A program made the position numbers and the translations under genes. The notes under the pieces were generated by a model. That model did not search any database. It saw only the letters and a list, made by a program, of their open reading frames with translations, and was not told the origin of the DNA. A stretch of DNA of 64,000 nt from assembly GCA_902462325.1 (NCBI GenBank), contig CABQBF010000001.1, forward strand, positions 21,793 through 85,792. The letters run 5' to 3'. Shown here in pieces: positions 1-8,273 of this stretch. Numbering within the stretch: the first letter of the stretch is position 1; every line of letters starts with the position of its first letter. The stretch is from an uncultured Peptococcaceae bacterium (GTDB lineage Bacteria; Bacillota; Peptococcia; Peptococcales; Peptococcaceae).

Positions 1-1
1 G

Positions 2-583
2 CTGTATCAGGCTACGCTGGAAATTCGGTATTTACAGCAAGCTTTGCAACGCGCGGAGCAGATGATAACGCTGTTTGAGGATAAAGGGCGGGGCGGCTAC
101 TATCTCACTGCCGGCGATGCCGAGCAGTTGATTGCGCGGCCCAAGGAAACCTATGACGGCGCTATTCCTTCCGGCAATTCGGTGGCCGGAATGGTATTGC
201 AAAAATTGGCGCTATTGTCTGGCGAGCAAACGTGGCAAGAAGCGGCCTACCGGCAGCTCTGCTTTTTGGCTGGACAGGCAAACCAATATCCAGCTGGGCA
301 CAGCTTTGCACTGTTGGCTATGACGTGGGCGTTATATCCCCATCAGGAATTGGTCTGCACGACAGCGGAAGGTGTTCCCGCAGAATTGCAGACATATCTG
401 CGGAACCAGCGCGCAGAGCATTTGTCGCTTTTGCTGAAAAACAGGGAAAACGGGCGGTCCTTGGCCCAATGCGCTCCTTTTACCAAAGAGTATCCGGTGC
501 CGGAGCAAGGCGCCGCGTATTATCTGTGCGAAGAGGGCGCTTGCCGCGCGCCGGTCACCAGCGTAAAGCAACTGCGATTGTGA
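2..583 (+). CDS. YyaL/DUF255-family thioredoxin-domain protein, C-terminal part
   Basis: The gene enters from the left edge of the window, so only about the last 193 residues are visible. The segment GGYYLT, then RPKETYDGAIPSGNS, is characteristic of the C-terminal alpha/alpha-toroid part of the YyaL (spermatogenesis-associated protein 20-like) family, whose N-terminal thioredoxin-like domain would lie outside the window. The cellular role of this family is poorly known. The TGA stop is at 581-583. The family call is made from the conserved motif and is fairly secure; no function should be inferred beyond it. Confidence 0.8.
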   Translation: MYQATLEIRYLQQALQRAEQMITLFEDKGRGGYYLTAGDAEQLIARPKETYDGAIPSGNSVAGMVLQKLALLSGEQTWQEAAYRQLCFLAGQANQYPAGHSFALLAMTWALYPHQELVCTTAEGVPAELQTYLRNQRAEHLSLLLKNRENGRSLAQCAPFTKEYPVPEQGAAYYLCEEGACRAPVTSVKQLRL

Positions 584-602
584 GATTTCTGTAAATTCCC
601 GC

Positions 603-631
603 TTGACGAAAACGCTTTATCGCGTTAAAAT
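603..631 (+). promoter_or_regulatory. Sigma-A-type promoter
   Basis: TTGACG at 603-608 and TAAAAT at 626-631 are separated by exactly 17 bp. Transcription would start near 638 and run into the hairpin at 725-750. No convincing gene lies between, so this drives either a short RNA or a leader of ispE. Confidence 0.6.
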
Positions 632-637
632 AGTTGT

Positions 638-756
638 ATACAAAATGAATAAATATAAAGAACAACGGCGTTCTTTTCCTGCAATTAAAAAAAGGAGTGT
701 TCGCCTTGTTGCTTGCGTCAGTACAGGACGATTTCTCCGGAAGTCGTCCTTTTTGT
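638..756 (+). ncRNA. Candidate short transcript ending in a terminator-like hairpin
   Basis: Downstream of the 603-631 promoter, AGGACGA (725-731) pairs with TCGTCCT (744-750) and is followed by five T residues, a compact intrinsic-terminator shape. A good ribosome-binding site (AAAGGAG, about 692-698) precedes possible TTG codons, so a short leader peptide is also possible. I do not recognise a known RNA family. It may be a small RNA, an ispE attenuator or a leader peptide gene; only the promoter and hairpin are seen directly. Confidence 0.3.
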
Positions 757-842
757 TGAGGGCGAGAAAGGTTGTGATGATGGCGGTAGAGTTAACGAAT
801 GTAAATGAAAAGTAAGAACTCCTGTCGATATTTTACGCTTTG

Positions 843-871
843 TTGACAGTTGCAAAAAAATAGGATAAAAT
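843..871 (+). promoter_or_regulatory. Sigma-A-type promoter of ispE
   Basis: TTGACA at 843-848, a 17-bp spacer and TAAAAT at 866-871 form a near-consensus promoter 60 bp upstream of the ispE start. It would also serve the overlapping GntR gene. Confidence 0.75.
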
Positions 872-930
872 ACATAAACAGATAGAAATTTGTATAATGG
901 CTTTTCTTAGCTGAAAGCGAGAGAAACACG

Positions 931-1824
931 ATGAAACAAGCAAAAATTACTGCATACGCAAAAATTAATCTGGTGTTGGATGTGCTGCGCAAGCGGGACG
1001 ACGGCTATCATGAGGTAGCTATGGTGATGCAGGCCATTGATTTGGCCGACACCATTCTGCTGAAAGAAGCGCAGCGCAACTGGCTGGTGACCGATAACAA
1101 ATATATTCCGCCAAATATGAATAATCTGGCAATGAAAGCGGTGGTTTTGATGCAGCAGCATTTCAGCGGTATACCGCCGCTTGAAGTGACGCTGCACAAA
1201 CGCATTCCCGTGGCGGCAGGCTTGGCGGGCGGCAGTACTGACTGCGCCGGCGTATTGCTGGGTGTGAATAAAATGTTCGGCTTAGGCTTATCGCTGGCGG
1301 AATTGGAGCAATTAGGCGCAGAGCTTGGCTCCGACGTTCCCTTTTGTTTAGGCGGGCCAACAGCGCTTGCTACCGGGCGAGGGGAAAAGATTACACCGCT
1401 GCCCGATTGTCCGCCGTTGTTTTTTGTGCTGGTGAAGCCTTCTTTTGGGGTAGCCACGCCGAAGGTGTATGGCAATCTGCGGTTGGATTTGGTGAAAAAG
1501 CATCCTGATGTAGAGCAGTGCGTACAGGGATTATCGGCTGGCAGTGCTGAGCAGGTTTTGCAAGCGATGGGCAATCTGTTGGAGCATAGTACCTTCCGGT
1601 TACAGCCGAATGTGGAAAAATTAAAGCAGCGTATGATAGAACACGGCTGCCGGCATGTGCTGATGTCCGGCAGCGGGCCTACAGTGTTTGCCGCTTTTAC
1701 GGAACGGCAGCAGGCGCAGCAGTATTATCAGAAAGTAAAACAGGAATATCCGGGTGCGATTGTAGCCCAAACAGTCAATCAGAAAATGCTGAAGGAAAGG
1801 GTGGAGCTTTATGGCAATGAATAA
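931..1824 (+). CDS. ispE: 4-diphosphocytidyl-2-C-methyl-D-erythritol kinase
   Basis: IspE phosphorylates CDP-methylerythritol in the non-mevalonate (MEP) isoprenoid pathway in the cytoplasm. The 297-residue length is normal for the family. The GHMP-kinase ATP loop is visible as PVAAGLAGGSTDCAGVL, preceded by the N-terminal YAKINLVLDVLRKRDDGYHE motif; a C-terminal GSGPTVFA motif is also present. The ATG at 931 follows a modest GAGAGAAA ribosome-binding site and gives the expected N-terminus. The 3' end overlaps the next gene by 14 bp, so the two are translationally coupled. Confidence 0.95.
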   Translation: MKQAKITAYAKINLVLDVLRKRDDGYHEVAMVMQAIDLADTILLKEAQRNWLVTDNKYIPPNMNNLAMKAVVLMQQHFSGIPPLEVTLHKRIPVAAGLAGGSTDCAGVLLGVNKMFGLGLSLAELEQLGAELGSDVPFCLGGPTALATGRGEKITPLPDCPPLFFVLVKPSFGVATPKVYGNLRLDLVKKHPDVEQCVQGLSAGSAEQVLQAMGNLLEHSTFRLQPNVEKLKQRMIEHGCRHVLMSGSGPTVFAAFTERQQAQQYYQKVKQEYPGAIVAQTVNQKMLKERVELYGNE

Positions 1825-2527
1825 TCAAAATGAGAGAAAATTAGTTCCAATCAAATTAGACGGCTATAAACCGCTGCGTGATGTAGTATTTGAAACTTTG
1901 CGGGACGCAATTATCCGGCAGGTGCTGAAACCTGGCGAACGGCTGATGGAAATTCAACTGGCCGATGAAATGGGCGTGAGCCGTACACCGGTGCGGGAGG
2001 CTATCCGCAAGCTGGAGCTGGAAGGCTTAGTGGTGATGGTGCCGCGCAAAGGCGCTTATGTGGCAGGGGTGTCTATGAAGGATATCCATGAAGTGTACGA
2101 GGTGCGTTCTGCGTTGGAAATGCTGGCGGTTACGCTGGCTGCGGAACGGATTACTGATGAGGAACTGGACGCGCTGGAACGGCAAGTGCTGCGTGAATCG
2201 GAAGAAGAAAGCAAAAAGGACGGCAGTCTGGATAATATTATTTACATTGATAGCAGCTTCCATGACATTATTTATCAGGCTGCCCATAACCAGCGTTTGG
2301 TGCAGTTTGTCAACATTCTGCAGGAACAGCTACAGCGTTTCCGCGCTGCATCGTTGGCGCGACCGGGCAGAAGTAAAACTGCCTTGGAGGAACATAAAAA
2401 GATTGTAGAGGCCTTATCAGAGCGCAACGGCGAGCTGGCTGCCAAGCTAGCCCGCGAGCATATTGAAAATGCCGAAAACGCCATGATCGCCAGCATGGAA
2501 GAAAACGGCGAATTGAGTCAAAAGTAA
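1811..2527 (+). CDS. GntR-family regulator, FadR/FCD subfamily
   Basis: A 238-residue DNA-binding regulator. Residues about 15-85 form the winged helix (LRDAIIRQVLKPGERL, then GVSRTPVREAIRKLELEGLV), and the rest is an all-helical FCD ligand-binding domain. FCD regulators usually bind small organic acids, often with a metal ion. The start codon lies inside ispE, which couples it to isoprenoid synthesis only by position. The ligand is not evident. The palindrome upstream of the nearby TRAP transporter is a possible target, but that is inference. Confidence 0.9.
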   Translation: MAMNNQNERKLVPIKLDGYKPLRDVVFETLRDAIIRQVLKPGERLMEIQLADEMGVSRTPVREAIRKLELEGLVVMVPRKGAYVAGVSMKDIHEVYEVRSALEMLAVTLAAERITDEELDALERQVLRESEEESKKDGSLDNIIYIDSSFHDIIYQAAHNQRLVQFVNILQEQLQRFRAASLARPGRSKTALEEHKKIVEALSERNGELAAKLAREHIENAENAMIASMEENGELSQK

Positions 2528-2545
2528 ATATCAGCGAAACAAGTT

Positions 2546-2589
2546 TGCTGCTCTCGCACTGCCTGTTGCTGCGCGAGCAGCATTTTTTA
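2546..2589 (+). terminator. Intrinsic terminator after the ispE-gntR operon
   Basis: TGCTGCTC and GAGCAGCA form a GC-rich stem around a 21-base loop region, followed by six T residues from 2583. Confidence 0.8.
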
Positions 2590-2687
2590 TTTGTTTCTGG
2601 AAAAATGAACCTGAATGCACATGTCCTTACTAGGAATATGTTGCCTATAAAAATTTTGCAAATTGGCCTATTTTACCAGTTATTTCC

Positions 2688-2716
2688 TTGTAAAAAAGAA
2701 AAAAGTGCGATATTAT
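2688..2716 (+). promoter_or_regulatory. Possible spoVG promoter
   Basis: TTGTAA (2688-2693), a 17-bp spacer and TATTAT (2711-2716) lie about 80 bp before spoVG. The -35 is weak. I could not find a clear sigma-H-type promoter, the type used for spoVG in Bacillus subtilis. Confidence 0.4.
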
Positions 2717-2798
2717 TATACATATAGTCATAAAACTGTTTTATTCATTCGATATATTTATGACGTATGTGAACAATGACAAAAGGGCGGTGAACAGA

Positions 2799-3086
2799 AT
2801 GATAGTAACAGATATCAGAATTAGGAAAGTAAACACAGAGGGACGGATGAAAGCCATTGTATCCATCACCTTTGACGATGCTTTCGCGGTGCATGATATC
2901 AAAGTCGTGGAAGGGGATAAAGGATTGTTTGTGGCGATGCCAAGTAAGCGGATGCCGGATGGCGAATATAAAGATATTGCCCATCCTATTTCCAGCGCTG
3001 CGAGAGAAATGATTCAAAGCGCTGTGTTGAAAGAATATGAAGCAGTTCTGGCGGCTGTTGCAGAAGAAAAAGCTATCGAAGCATAA
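2799..3086 (+). CDS. spoVG: SpoVG family RNA/DNA-binding regulator
   Basis: A 95-residue SpoVG homologue, showing the conserved core [28 protein letters not shown] and [21 protein letters not shown]. SpoVG proteins bind nucleic acids and modulate septation, sporulation or virulence genes; presence alone does not imply sporulation. The ATG at 2799 is chosen because the ribosome-binding site AAAGGG sits about 10 bp upstream and the protein then begins MIVTDIR like its relatives; an in-frame GTG at 2790 and ATG at 2760 are alternatives. The gene stands alone between its neighbours. Confidence 0.92.
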   Translation: MIVTDIRIRKVNTEGRMKAIVSITFDDAFAVHDIKVVEGDKGLFVAMPSKRMPDGEYKDIAHPISSAAREMIQSAVLKEYEAVLAAVAEEKAIEA

Positions 3087-3756
3087 AGCGTGCACACGTG
3101 CATAGAGAACCACAACAACGGCGTTGTGAAAGCAAAATCGGGGGGATTTTGTGTTCATAACGCTGTTTGTTTTATTCTGTATTTTGTATATTAGCACAAG
3201 GAATATCGTGCTACAACTATAAGTAACAAGCATTGGATATTTTCAGATAAAAGCAGAAAAAGGTATCCTGTATTATATGAAAAAAGGATATTTTTCCCTT
3301 GCAATCTGCATAAATTAGCTTTATACTAAATACAAGCTATACGGATATAGGCTGCATTTATAGTAAGCATATTATGGAAAACAGAGTGTAATAAACATTT
3401 TTCTGTATAGAATTTGCATAAAGTCTAACTGGGAGTATATAAATCTATTAGACAAATGCATGTTCTTTGTGACAAAAAGTTATAGGTTTTTGGAGACATA
3501 AAAAAGACGCGTATATAGTATTTTTAAACTACATACACGCCAAATAAGCTTTAAATATTTTTAATTTTAAAAATCTAATAAATTATACAAAATCATTTCT
3601 ATAAATTTTGTAAAAAAGGCAGTATTTTCTGTGAAAAGACCATGAGATATCAAAGAAGGAGGGTAGAGGCGGCGTTTCACATGAATATAGTATGTCTGAA
3701 ACAGACATATTGGATTTATTTCAAGTTTATCACATAAGACATGGAGGGTATTTCTA
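3087..3756. other. Long AT-rich intergenic region between spoVG and the TRAP operon
   Basis: About 670 bp without a credible gene. It holds two small hairpins just after spoVG (CACAAC/GTTGTG near 3111-3128 and CAAAATC/GATTTTG at 3133-3151, the latter a weak terminator candidate), then a strongly AT-rich stretch. The perfect palindrome at 3691-3709 lies at its right end. No strong consensus promoter for the TRAP genes was found. Confidence 0.5.
3691..3709. promoter_or_regulatory. Perfect 19-bp palindrome, candidate operator of the TRAP transporter
   Basis: TATGTCTGAAACAGACATA consists of two perfect 8-bp arms around AAA, ending 47 bp before the dctP start codon. The size and the TGTC/GACA arms resemble operators bound by FadR-type GntR dimers. 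The binding protein is not known. Confidence 0.55.
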
Positions 3757-4815
3757 ATGAAATTAAAAAGCAAAAAATTAGTTGCCGGTTTGTTACTAAC
3801 CTCTTTTACTCTGGCTACAGCTCTGACTGGCTGTGGTGGCGGTGATACAAAGCAGGAAACCAATAATAATGCTGGCGATGGCGCTGAAACTATCACCTTT
3901 ACAGTTGCAAACGTTATGTCAACGGGTAATAATGTAACCTTAGGCGTTGAAAAATTTGCTGAATTGGTAGAAGAAAAATCTGGTGGCACTATGAAAGTAG
4001 ACGTTCACTCTGATGCTGAGCTGGGCAACGATGTTGACACCACACAGCAGGTACAGGCCGGTTCTATCGACATGGCAACTTGTTCTTCGGATAACTTTGG
4101 TGTATTTGACCCAGACGTTTTGGCTTTGTCTTTGCCATATATCGTAAACAAAGACCATATGGATGCTTTATATGATGCAATTGATAATGGCGATTTGGGT
4201 AACTATTATAAAGAAAGAATGGCTGCACAGAACCTGCATCCGTTAATGTTCAATGAATATGGTTTCCGTTGCTTCCATTCTGCTTCCAAACCAATCACTT
4301 CTCCTGCTGACATGAAAGACATGAAGCTGCGTGCCACCAGCTCTCAGGTAGAATTGGCTGTTGCAGAAGCACTGGCAGCGCCTGCTCAGACTGTAGCGTG
4401 GGGCGAAACCTATACTGCTTTACAGCAGAAAACAGTTGATGGGGAATCCAATACCTTTGGTCTATTACATGCATCTAAACATGACGAAGTATTGAAATAT
4501 TCTGCTACTACTGAACACAACTATTCCATGCACATTTTGCTGATGGCTGAAGATAAATATCAGGCGCTGACTGATGAACAGAAAGCAATCCTGGACGAAG
4601 CAGCTGCTGAAGCTGTCGCTTATGAACGGGAACTGTCTGTACAGGCTGAACAGGATGCGAAAGACGCTTTCAAAGAAAATGGTGTAGAAATTGTAGAACT
4701 GACCGATGAACAGAAAGCCGAATGGGCTGCTGCTACTGCCAGTGTATATGACAAACTGGTTCCATCTGTAATTTCTCAGGAAGTTGTAGATATGATTAAA
4801 GCTACACAAGAATAA
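3757..4815 (+). CDS. TRAP transporter solute-binding lipoprotein (DctP family)
   Basis: The extracytoplasmic receptor of a tripartite ATP-independent periplasmic transporter, 352 residues. A lysine-rich start, a hydrophobic segment and the lipobox LTGC near residue 26 mark a lipid-anchored protein. The body contains DctP-family features: the LRATSSQVELAVAEALAA segment and WGETYTALQQKTVDGESN, whose equivalent contributes the carboxylate-binding arginine and ligand cleft. Substrate is probably a carboxylate but cannot be read from sequence. RBS GGAGG precedes the ATG. Confidence 0.93.
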   Translation: MKLKSKKLVAGLLLTSFTLATALTGCGGGDTKQETNNNAGDGAETITFTVANVMSTGNNVTLGVEKFAELVEEKSGGTMKVDVHSDAELGNDVDTTQQVQAGSIDMATCSSDNFGVFDPDVLALSLPYIVNKDHMDALYDAIDNGDLGNYYKERMAAQNLHPLMFNEYGFRCFHSASKPITSPADMKDMKLRATSSQVELAVAEALAAPAQTVAWGETYTALQQKTVDGESNTFGLLHASKHDEVLKYSATTEHNYSMHILLMAEDKYQALTDEQKAILDEAAAEAVAYERELSVQAEQDAKDAFKENGVEIVELTDEQKAEWAAATASVYDKLVPSVISQEVVDMIKATQE

Positions 4816-4837
4816 ATTCAAGTATTTTTAATTTAGA

Positions 4838-4899
4838 AGAAAAAGCAGAATTGTAGCGAAAAGTGGGCTCTGAAAGGTAGTTGCAATTCTGCTTTCTTC
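4838..4899 (+). terminator. Long stem-loop between dctP and dctQM
   Basis: AGCAGAATTG (4844-4853) pairs with CAATTCTGCT (4884-4893), and the flanking A/T-rich bases extend the stem. The following T-tract is interrupted, so it may act as a leaky terminator or an mRNA-stabilising structure. Either would favour expression of the receptor over the permease. Confidence 0.6.
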
Positions 4900-4985
4900 A
4901 TGAGTAGATATGTTAAAAATTTGTTAACAAGATAAACAAAACATAAAATGACGAAGAAAATAACATATTGTAAGAGGTGATTGTT

Positions 4986-6869
4986 ATGACAGAAGCGATT
5001 GTAAACAATAAAGAAAAAAAGCAAAGCCCTCTGCGTTGGTTGGATGAAAATTTTGAAAGCATATTCCTGGTAATTGGGATGCTGGCCATTATTTTTCTGA
5101 TTACCTGGCAGGTATTATATCGCTATATTTTTACCAAATTTACCTCTGGCGCCAGCACCATGGTAGCAGCAGCACCAGAGGAAATTGCCCGTTATATTTT
5201 TGTATGGATATCCTATTTGGCTGTGCCAGTTGCAATTAAAAAACGGGATTTGATTCGTGTAGATATTTTGTATGATAAATTGCCCAAACGGATACAGAAC
5301 ATGAGCTGGGTAATTGTAGATGCGGCTATGCTGATTTGGGCTGGTGTAATCACTTACGAAGGAATTATACATATTCAAAAGCTGATGACGTTTGTATCCA
5401 GCACGCCAGTGTTAAAAATTCCTTTTTGGGCCCTATATCTGGTATTACCTGTTGCTTTCGGGCTATGTATTTTAAGAACCCTGCAGGATGTATTTGCGCA
5501 GGTAAAGCAATGCGGTTTGGTGGATAGTATAATTGCTGTTGTGATTGGTGCGGTGCTGTGTCTGCCCATACTTCTGCAAATCAAATTGCCAACGATTGCC
5601 TTATTGTTTGGCTACTTTGTGATTTTGCTGGCATTAGGTGTGCCAATCTCCATGTCTTTGGGGATATCGTCCATTTTTACCATTTGGGTTAATCATCCCA
5701 TAGATATATCCTATGTGGCGCAGTTATCCTTTGCCTCCATTGATAAAACAGCAATTATGTGTATTCCATTCTTCGTAGCCTCTGGCGATTTAATGGGAAT
5801 TGGCGGACTTTCCCGCAGATTGTTCTCTATGGCCGATGAATTTTTAGGCTCTGCCTATGGCGGCTTGGCATTAGCTACGGTTGCCACCTGTGTCTTGTTT
5901 GGCGCTATGAGTGGTTCCGGTCCTGCTACAGTAGCGGCTATTGGCGCTTTATGCGTGCCAGCTATGGTGGAACGGGGCTATGACCGGAAATTCTCAGCCG
6001 CTATCGTAGCTTGTGCTGGCGCCATTGGCGTATTAATTCCGCCTAGCAATCCCTTTGTTGTATATGCAATTTCAGCCAACGTATCGGTAGGGAAACTGTT
6101 TATGGCCGGTATTGTGCCGGGCTTGCTGGTTGCAGCCGTATTGATGGCCTACAGCTATTTCCTGGCTAAAAAAGAAGGCTGGCGTGGGGAAGATCGTCCG
6201 CGTAATGTCAAAACTAAGCTGCATGCGGTTTGGGAATCCAAATGGGCGTTGATGGTACCGGTTATTATTTTAGGAGGTATTTACGGCGGTTTTATGACGC
6301 CAACCGAAGCGGCAGCAGTGGCAGCTTTCTATGGTTTGATAGTAGGTTTGTTTATTCACCGTGAAATTACCGTTAAAAATTTGCTGCCTGCTATGGTAGG
6401 CTCTGCAGCTACATCATCTATGATTATCGTGCTGATGGCAATGGCGCAGATTTTCGGCAGTATCATGTCTATTGAACGGATTCCGACCATGGTTGCAAAC
6501 TTTATCCTGAGCCTGACAACCAGCAAAATCCTGGTGCTGCTGATGATTAATATATTGCTGCTTATTGTTGGTACTTTTATGGAAGCGCTGGCCGCCATTA
6601 TTATTTTGGTACCGCTGTTATTACCGATTGTAACGCAGTTAGGTGTAAACCCAATTCATTTTGGCGTTGTGATGGTATTGAACTTGGCAATTGGATTTAT
6701 TACACCGCCGGTTGGTGTAAACCTATTTGTGGCCAGTGGGATATCTAAGCTTAAGCTGGCTGACATTGCAAAAGCGGCCATGCCAATGTTGGGGTTGATG
6801 ATTGTCGTGTTGCTGGTTGTTACGTATTTCCCGCCGTTATCTTTGGCGTTAACCAATATTGTAAAATAA
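4986..6869 (+). CDS. TRAP transporter fused permease (DctQ-DctM fusion)
   Basis: A 627-residue membrane protein that fuses the small (DctQ) and large (DctM) TRAP subunits. The first about 170 residues hold four hydrophobic segments and a DctQ-type core; the remainder is a DctM/TRAP-large domain with many helices, including SGSGPATVAAIGALCVPAM and GVLIPPSNPFVVYA. It uses an ion gradient to import the ligand delivered by DctP. The ATG at 4986 is preferred over GTG 4977 because AAGAGGTG lies just upstream. Transcribed after dctP. Confidence 0.93.
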   Translation: MTEAIVNNKEKKQSPLRWLDENFESIFLVIGMLAIIFLITWQVLYRYIFTKFTSGASTMVAAAPEEIARYIFVWISYLAVPVAIKKRDLIRVDILYDKLPKRIQNMSWVIVDAAMLIWAGVITYEGIIHIQKLMTFVSSTPVLKIPFWALYLVLPVAFGLCILRTLQDVFAQVKQCGLVDSIIAVVIGAVLCLPILLQIKLPTIALLFGYFVILLALGVPISMSLGISSIFTIWVNHPIDISYVAQLSFASIDKTAIMCIPFFVASGDLMGIGGLSRRLFSMADEFLGSAYGGLALATVATCVLFGAMSGSGPATVAAIGALCVPAMVERGYDRKFSAAIVACAGAIGVLIPPSNPFVVYAISANVSVGKLFMAGIVPGLLVAAVLMAYSYFLAKKEGWRGEDRPRNVKTKLHAVWESKWALMVPVIILGGIYGGFMTPTEAAAVAAFYGLIVGLFIHREITVKNLLPAMVGSAATSSMIIVLMAMAQIFGSIMSIERIPTMVANFILSLTTSKILVLLMINILLLIVGTFMEALAAIIILVPLLLPIVTQLGVNPIHFGVVMVLNLAIGFITPPVGVNLFVASGISKLKLADIAKAAMPMLGLMIVVLLVVTYFPPLSLALTNIVK

Positions 6870-6910
6870 GTTTTCATGTCCCCTTTCAATATATGATATG
6901 AAGTAGAAGA

Positions 6911-6940
6911 AGTCAGTCGAATTGTTCGGCTGGCTTTTTC
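6911..6940 (+). terminator. Intrinsic terminator of the TRAP operon
   Basis: AGTCAGTCGAA pairs with TTCGGCTGGCT across a three-base loop, followed by a run of five T residues. Confidence 0.85.
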
Positions 6941-7164
6941 TATGTTTATCCTTGGAAAAATATTCGGTCAAAAAATGATGAATGCGAAAAGGAAAATTTT
7001 CTACGCACCAAACATTATGGTTGCAAATAATAATTTATAAATAATGAAATGTATGCTATGATAAAAAGAAAACTGGTATAATTTTGAAAACCTGATCCTT
7101 AAAACGAAGCAAACATCATAGCACCTATGCCGGTAAAAAATAATGCAGATAGGTGCGTGAACTT

Positions 7165-8043
7165 ATGAAGGCCAATAGAAATTTGAAAGATAGTGTATCT
7201 TCCGCTTATTTTAGTGAAAATAATGCGCGATTGGTGGAATTATTCAATGCGTTGGAAGGAACGGATTATACGCCAGTGGAGCTCAATACACTCACCGATG
7301 TGCTATGGATGGATAGAATAAATGATTTATCCTTTGTATTAAATGGTCAATTATTGGTGCTGTTGGAGCATCAATCTACCATAAATCATAATATGGCGTT
7401 GCGGTCCTTGCTATATTGCGCGCGGCTTTATGAAAAGCTGTTGCCTAGAGATGCGGTGTATCGTACTGCACAGGCGAAAGTCCCCAATCCACGTTTTATT
7501 GTGCTGTATAATGGACAAGCGTCCTGTCCGAAGCACTATACCGAATATTTGACCGATGCTTTTTTAGTGCAGGAAGAAAATCCCGTGGTAAATGTTCGGG
7601 TGGAGGTGTATAATGTAAACTATACAGATAATGCAGTAGTCCAATCGGCACTCATAGAGCGCAGTCAGAGTTTAAAGGAATATAGTCAGTTTATTTATCA
7701 GCTGCAGCAAGGAAAGCGAAAAGGGCAACCTCTTGAGGAAGCGCTTTGCAATGCAATGGATTATTGTATAGAAAACGATATTATGCGTGGATTTTTAGAA
7801 ACCCACGGAAGCGAGGTGCGCAATATGCTGTACACAGAGTGGAACATGGAAGAAGCTTGCCGTATTGCCTGCGAAGAAGGATGCATGGAAGGACGTATAG
7901 AAGGAGAAAAGCGTGAACGGCTGAAAAATATTCGCCTGTTGAAAGATGTGTTATCTCCAGAAGTGATTGCAGAAAAGTTTGGACTGTCATTGTCGGAGGT
8001 GCTGGATATTTTGGAGATAGAGCCAGTACCCAAACAATCATAA
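7165..8043 (+). CDS. Rpn-family PD-(D/E)XK nuclease/transposase-like protein
   Basis: A 292-residue protein of the recombination-promoting nuclease (Rpn, PF12784-like) family. The nuclease core is seen as LTDVLWMDRINDLSF followed by LLVLLEHQST, matching the D...E-x-Q pattern of PD-(D/E)XK nucleases. The C-terminal tail contains the glutamate/arginine-rich helix GRIEGEKRERLKNIR typical of the family. Such genes are numerous, mobile-like accessory genes in Firmicutes and Bacteroidetes; some act in phage defence or recombination. ATG 7165 is favoured over GTG 7153 because GATAGGTG lies correctly upstream. No transposon ends were seen. Confidence 0.85.
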   Translation: MKANRNLKDSVSSAYFSENNARLVELFNALEGTDYTPVELNTLTDVLWMDRINDLSFVLNGQLLVLLEHQSTINHNMALRSLLYCARLYEKLLPRDAVYRTAQAKVPNPRFIVLYNGQASCPKHYTEYLTDAFLVQEENPVVNVRVEVYNVNYTDNAVVQSALIERSQSLKEYSQFIYQLQQGKRKGQPLEEALCNAMDYCIENDIMRGFLETHGSEVRNMLYTEWNMEEACRIACEEGCMEGRIEGEKRERLKNIRLLKDVLSPEVIAEKFGLSLSEVLDILEIEPVPKQS

Positions 8044-8066
8044 GATGCTGTTATACGGCAGCATAA

Positions 8067-8105
8067 CAAGGCGTTGCTCCATGAAAAGAGCAGCGCCTTG
8101 TTGTG
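8067..8105 (+). terminator. Intrinsic terminator after the Rpn-family gene
   Basis: CAAGGCGTTGCTC (8067-8079) pairs with GAGCAGCGCCTTG (8088-8100) with an eight-base loop. Confidence 0.85.
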
Positions 8106-8205
8106 TCTGGCCATGAGAGAAACGGCACAGTTCTGCTCTAAAGCATAGAATGGGTTGCAGCGAAAGTGTAGAAACGATTACGGGGTCAATATTTTTACAA
8201 CGAAT

Positions 8206-8254
8206 TAGTTGACAAGGAAACTACTGCCTCTTATAATAGTTCACTAGGAAACTA
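8206..8254 (+). promoter_or_regulatory. Near-consensus promoter embedded in two MarR-type operators
   Basis: TTGACA (8209-8214), a 17-bp spacer and TATAAT (8232-8237) form a perfect promoter. Two 18-bp elements, TAGTTGACAAGGAAACTA (8206-8223) and TAGTTCACTAGGAAACTA (8237-8254), differ at two positions and each has TAGTT/AACTA arms. One covers the -35 and the other begins at the last base of the -10, 31 bp apart. This is the expected layout for autorepression by the adjacent MarR protein. Confidence 0.8.
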
Positions 8255-8273
8255 GTTTGAGGAGATAACAGCA

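Noticed and set aside
603..815. Open frame of 70 codons upstream of ispE
   Set aside because: It runs through a promoter, a ribosome-binding site and a terminator-like hairpin and has no recognisable product.
7165..8043. Rpn-family gene as part of a mobile element
   Set aside because: No terminal inverted repeats, target duplications or other transposition genes flank it.
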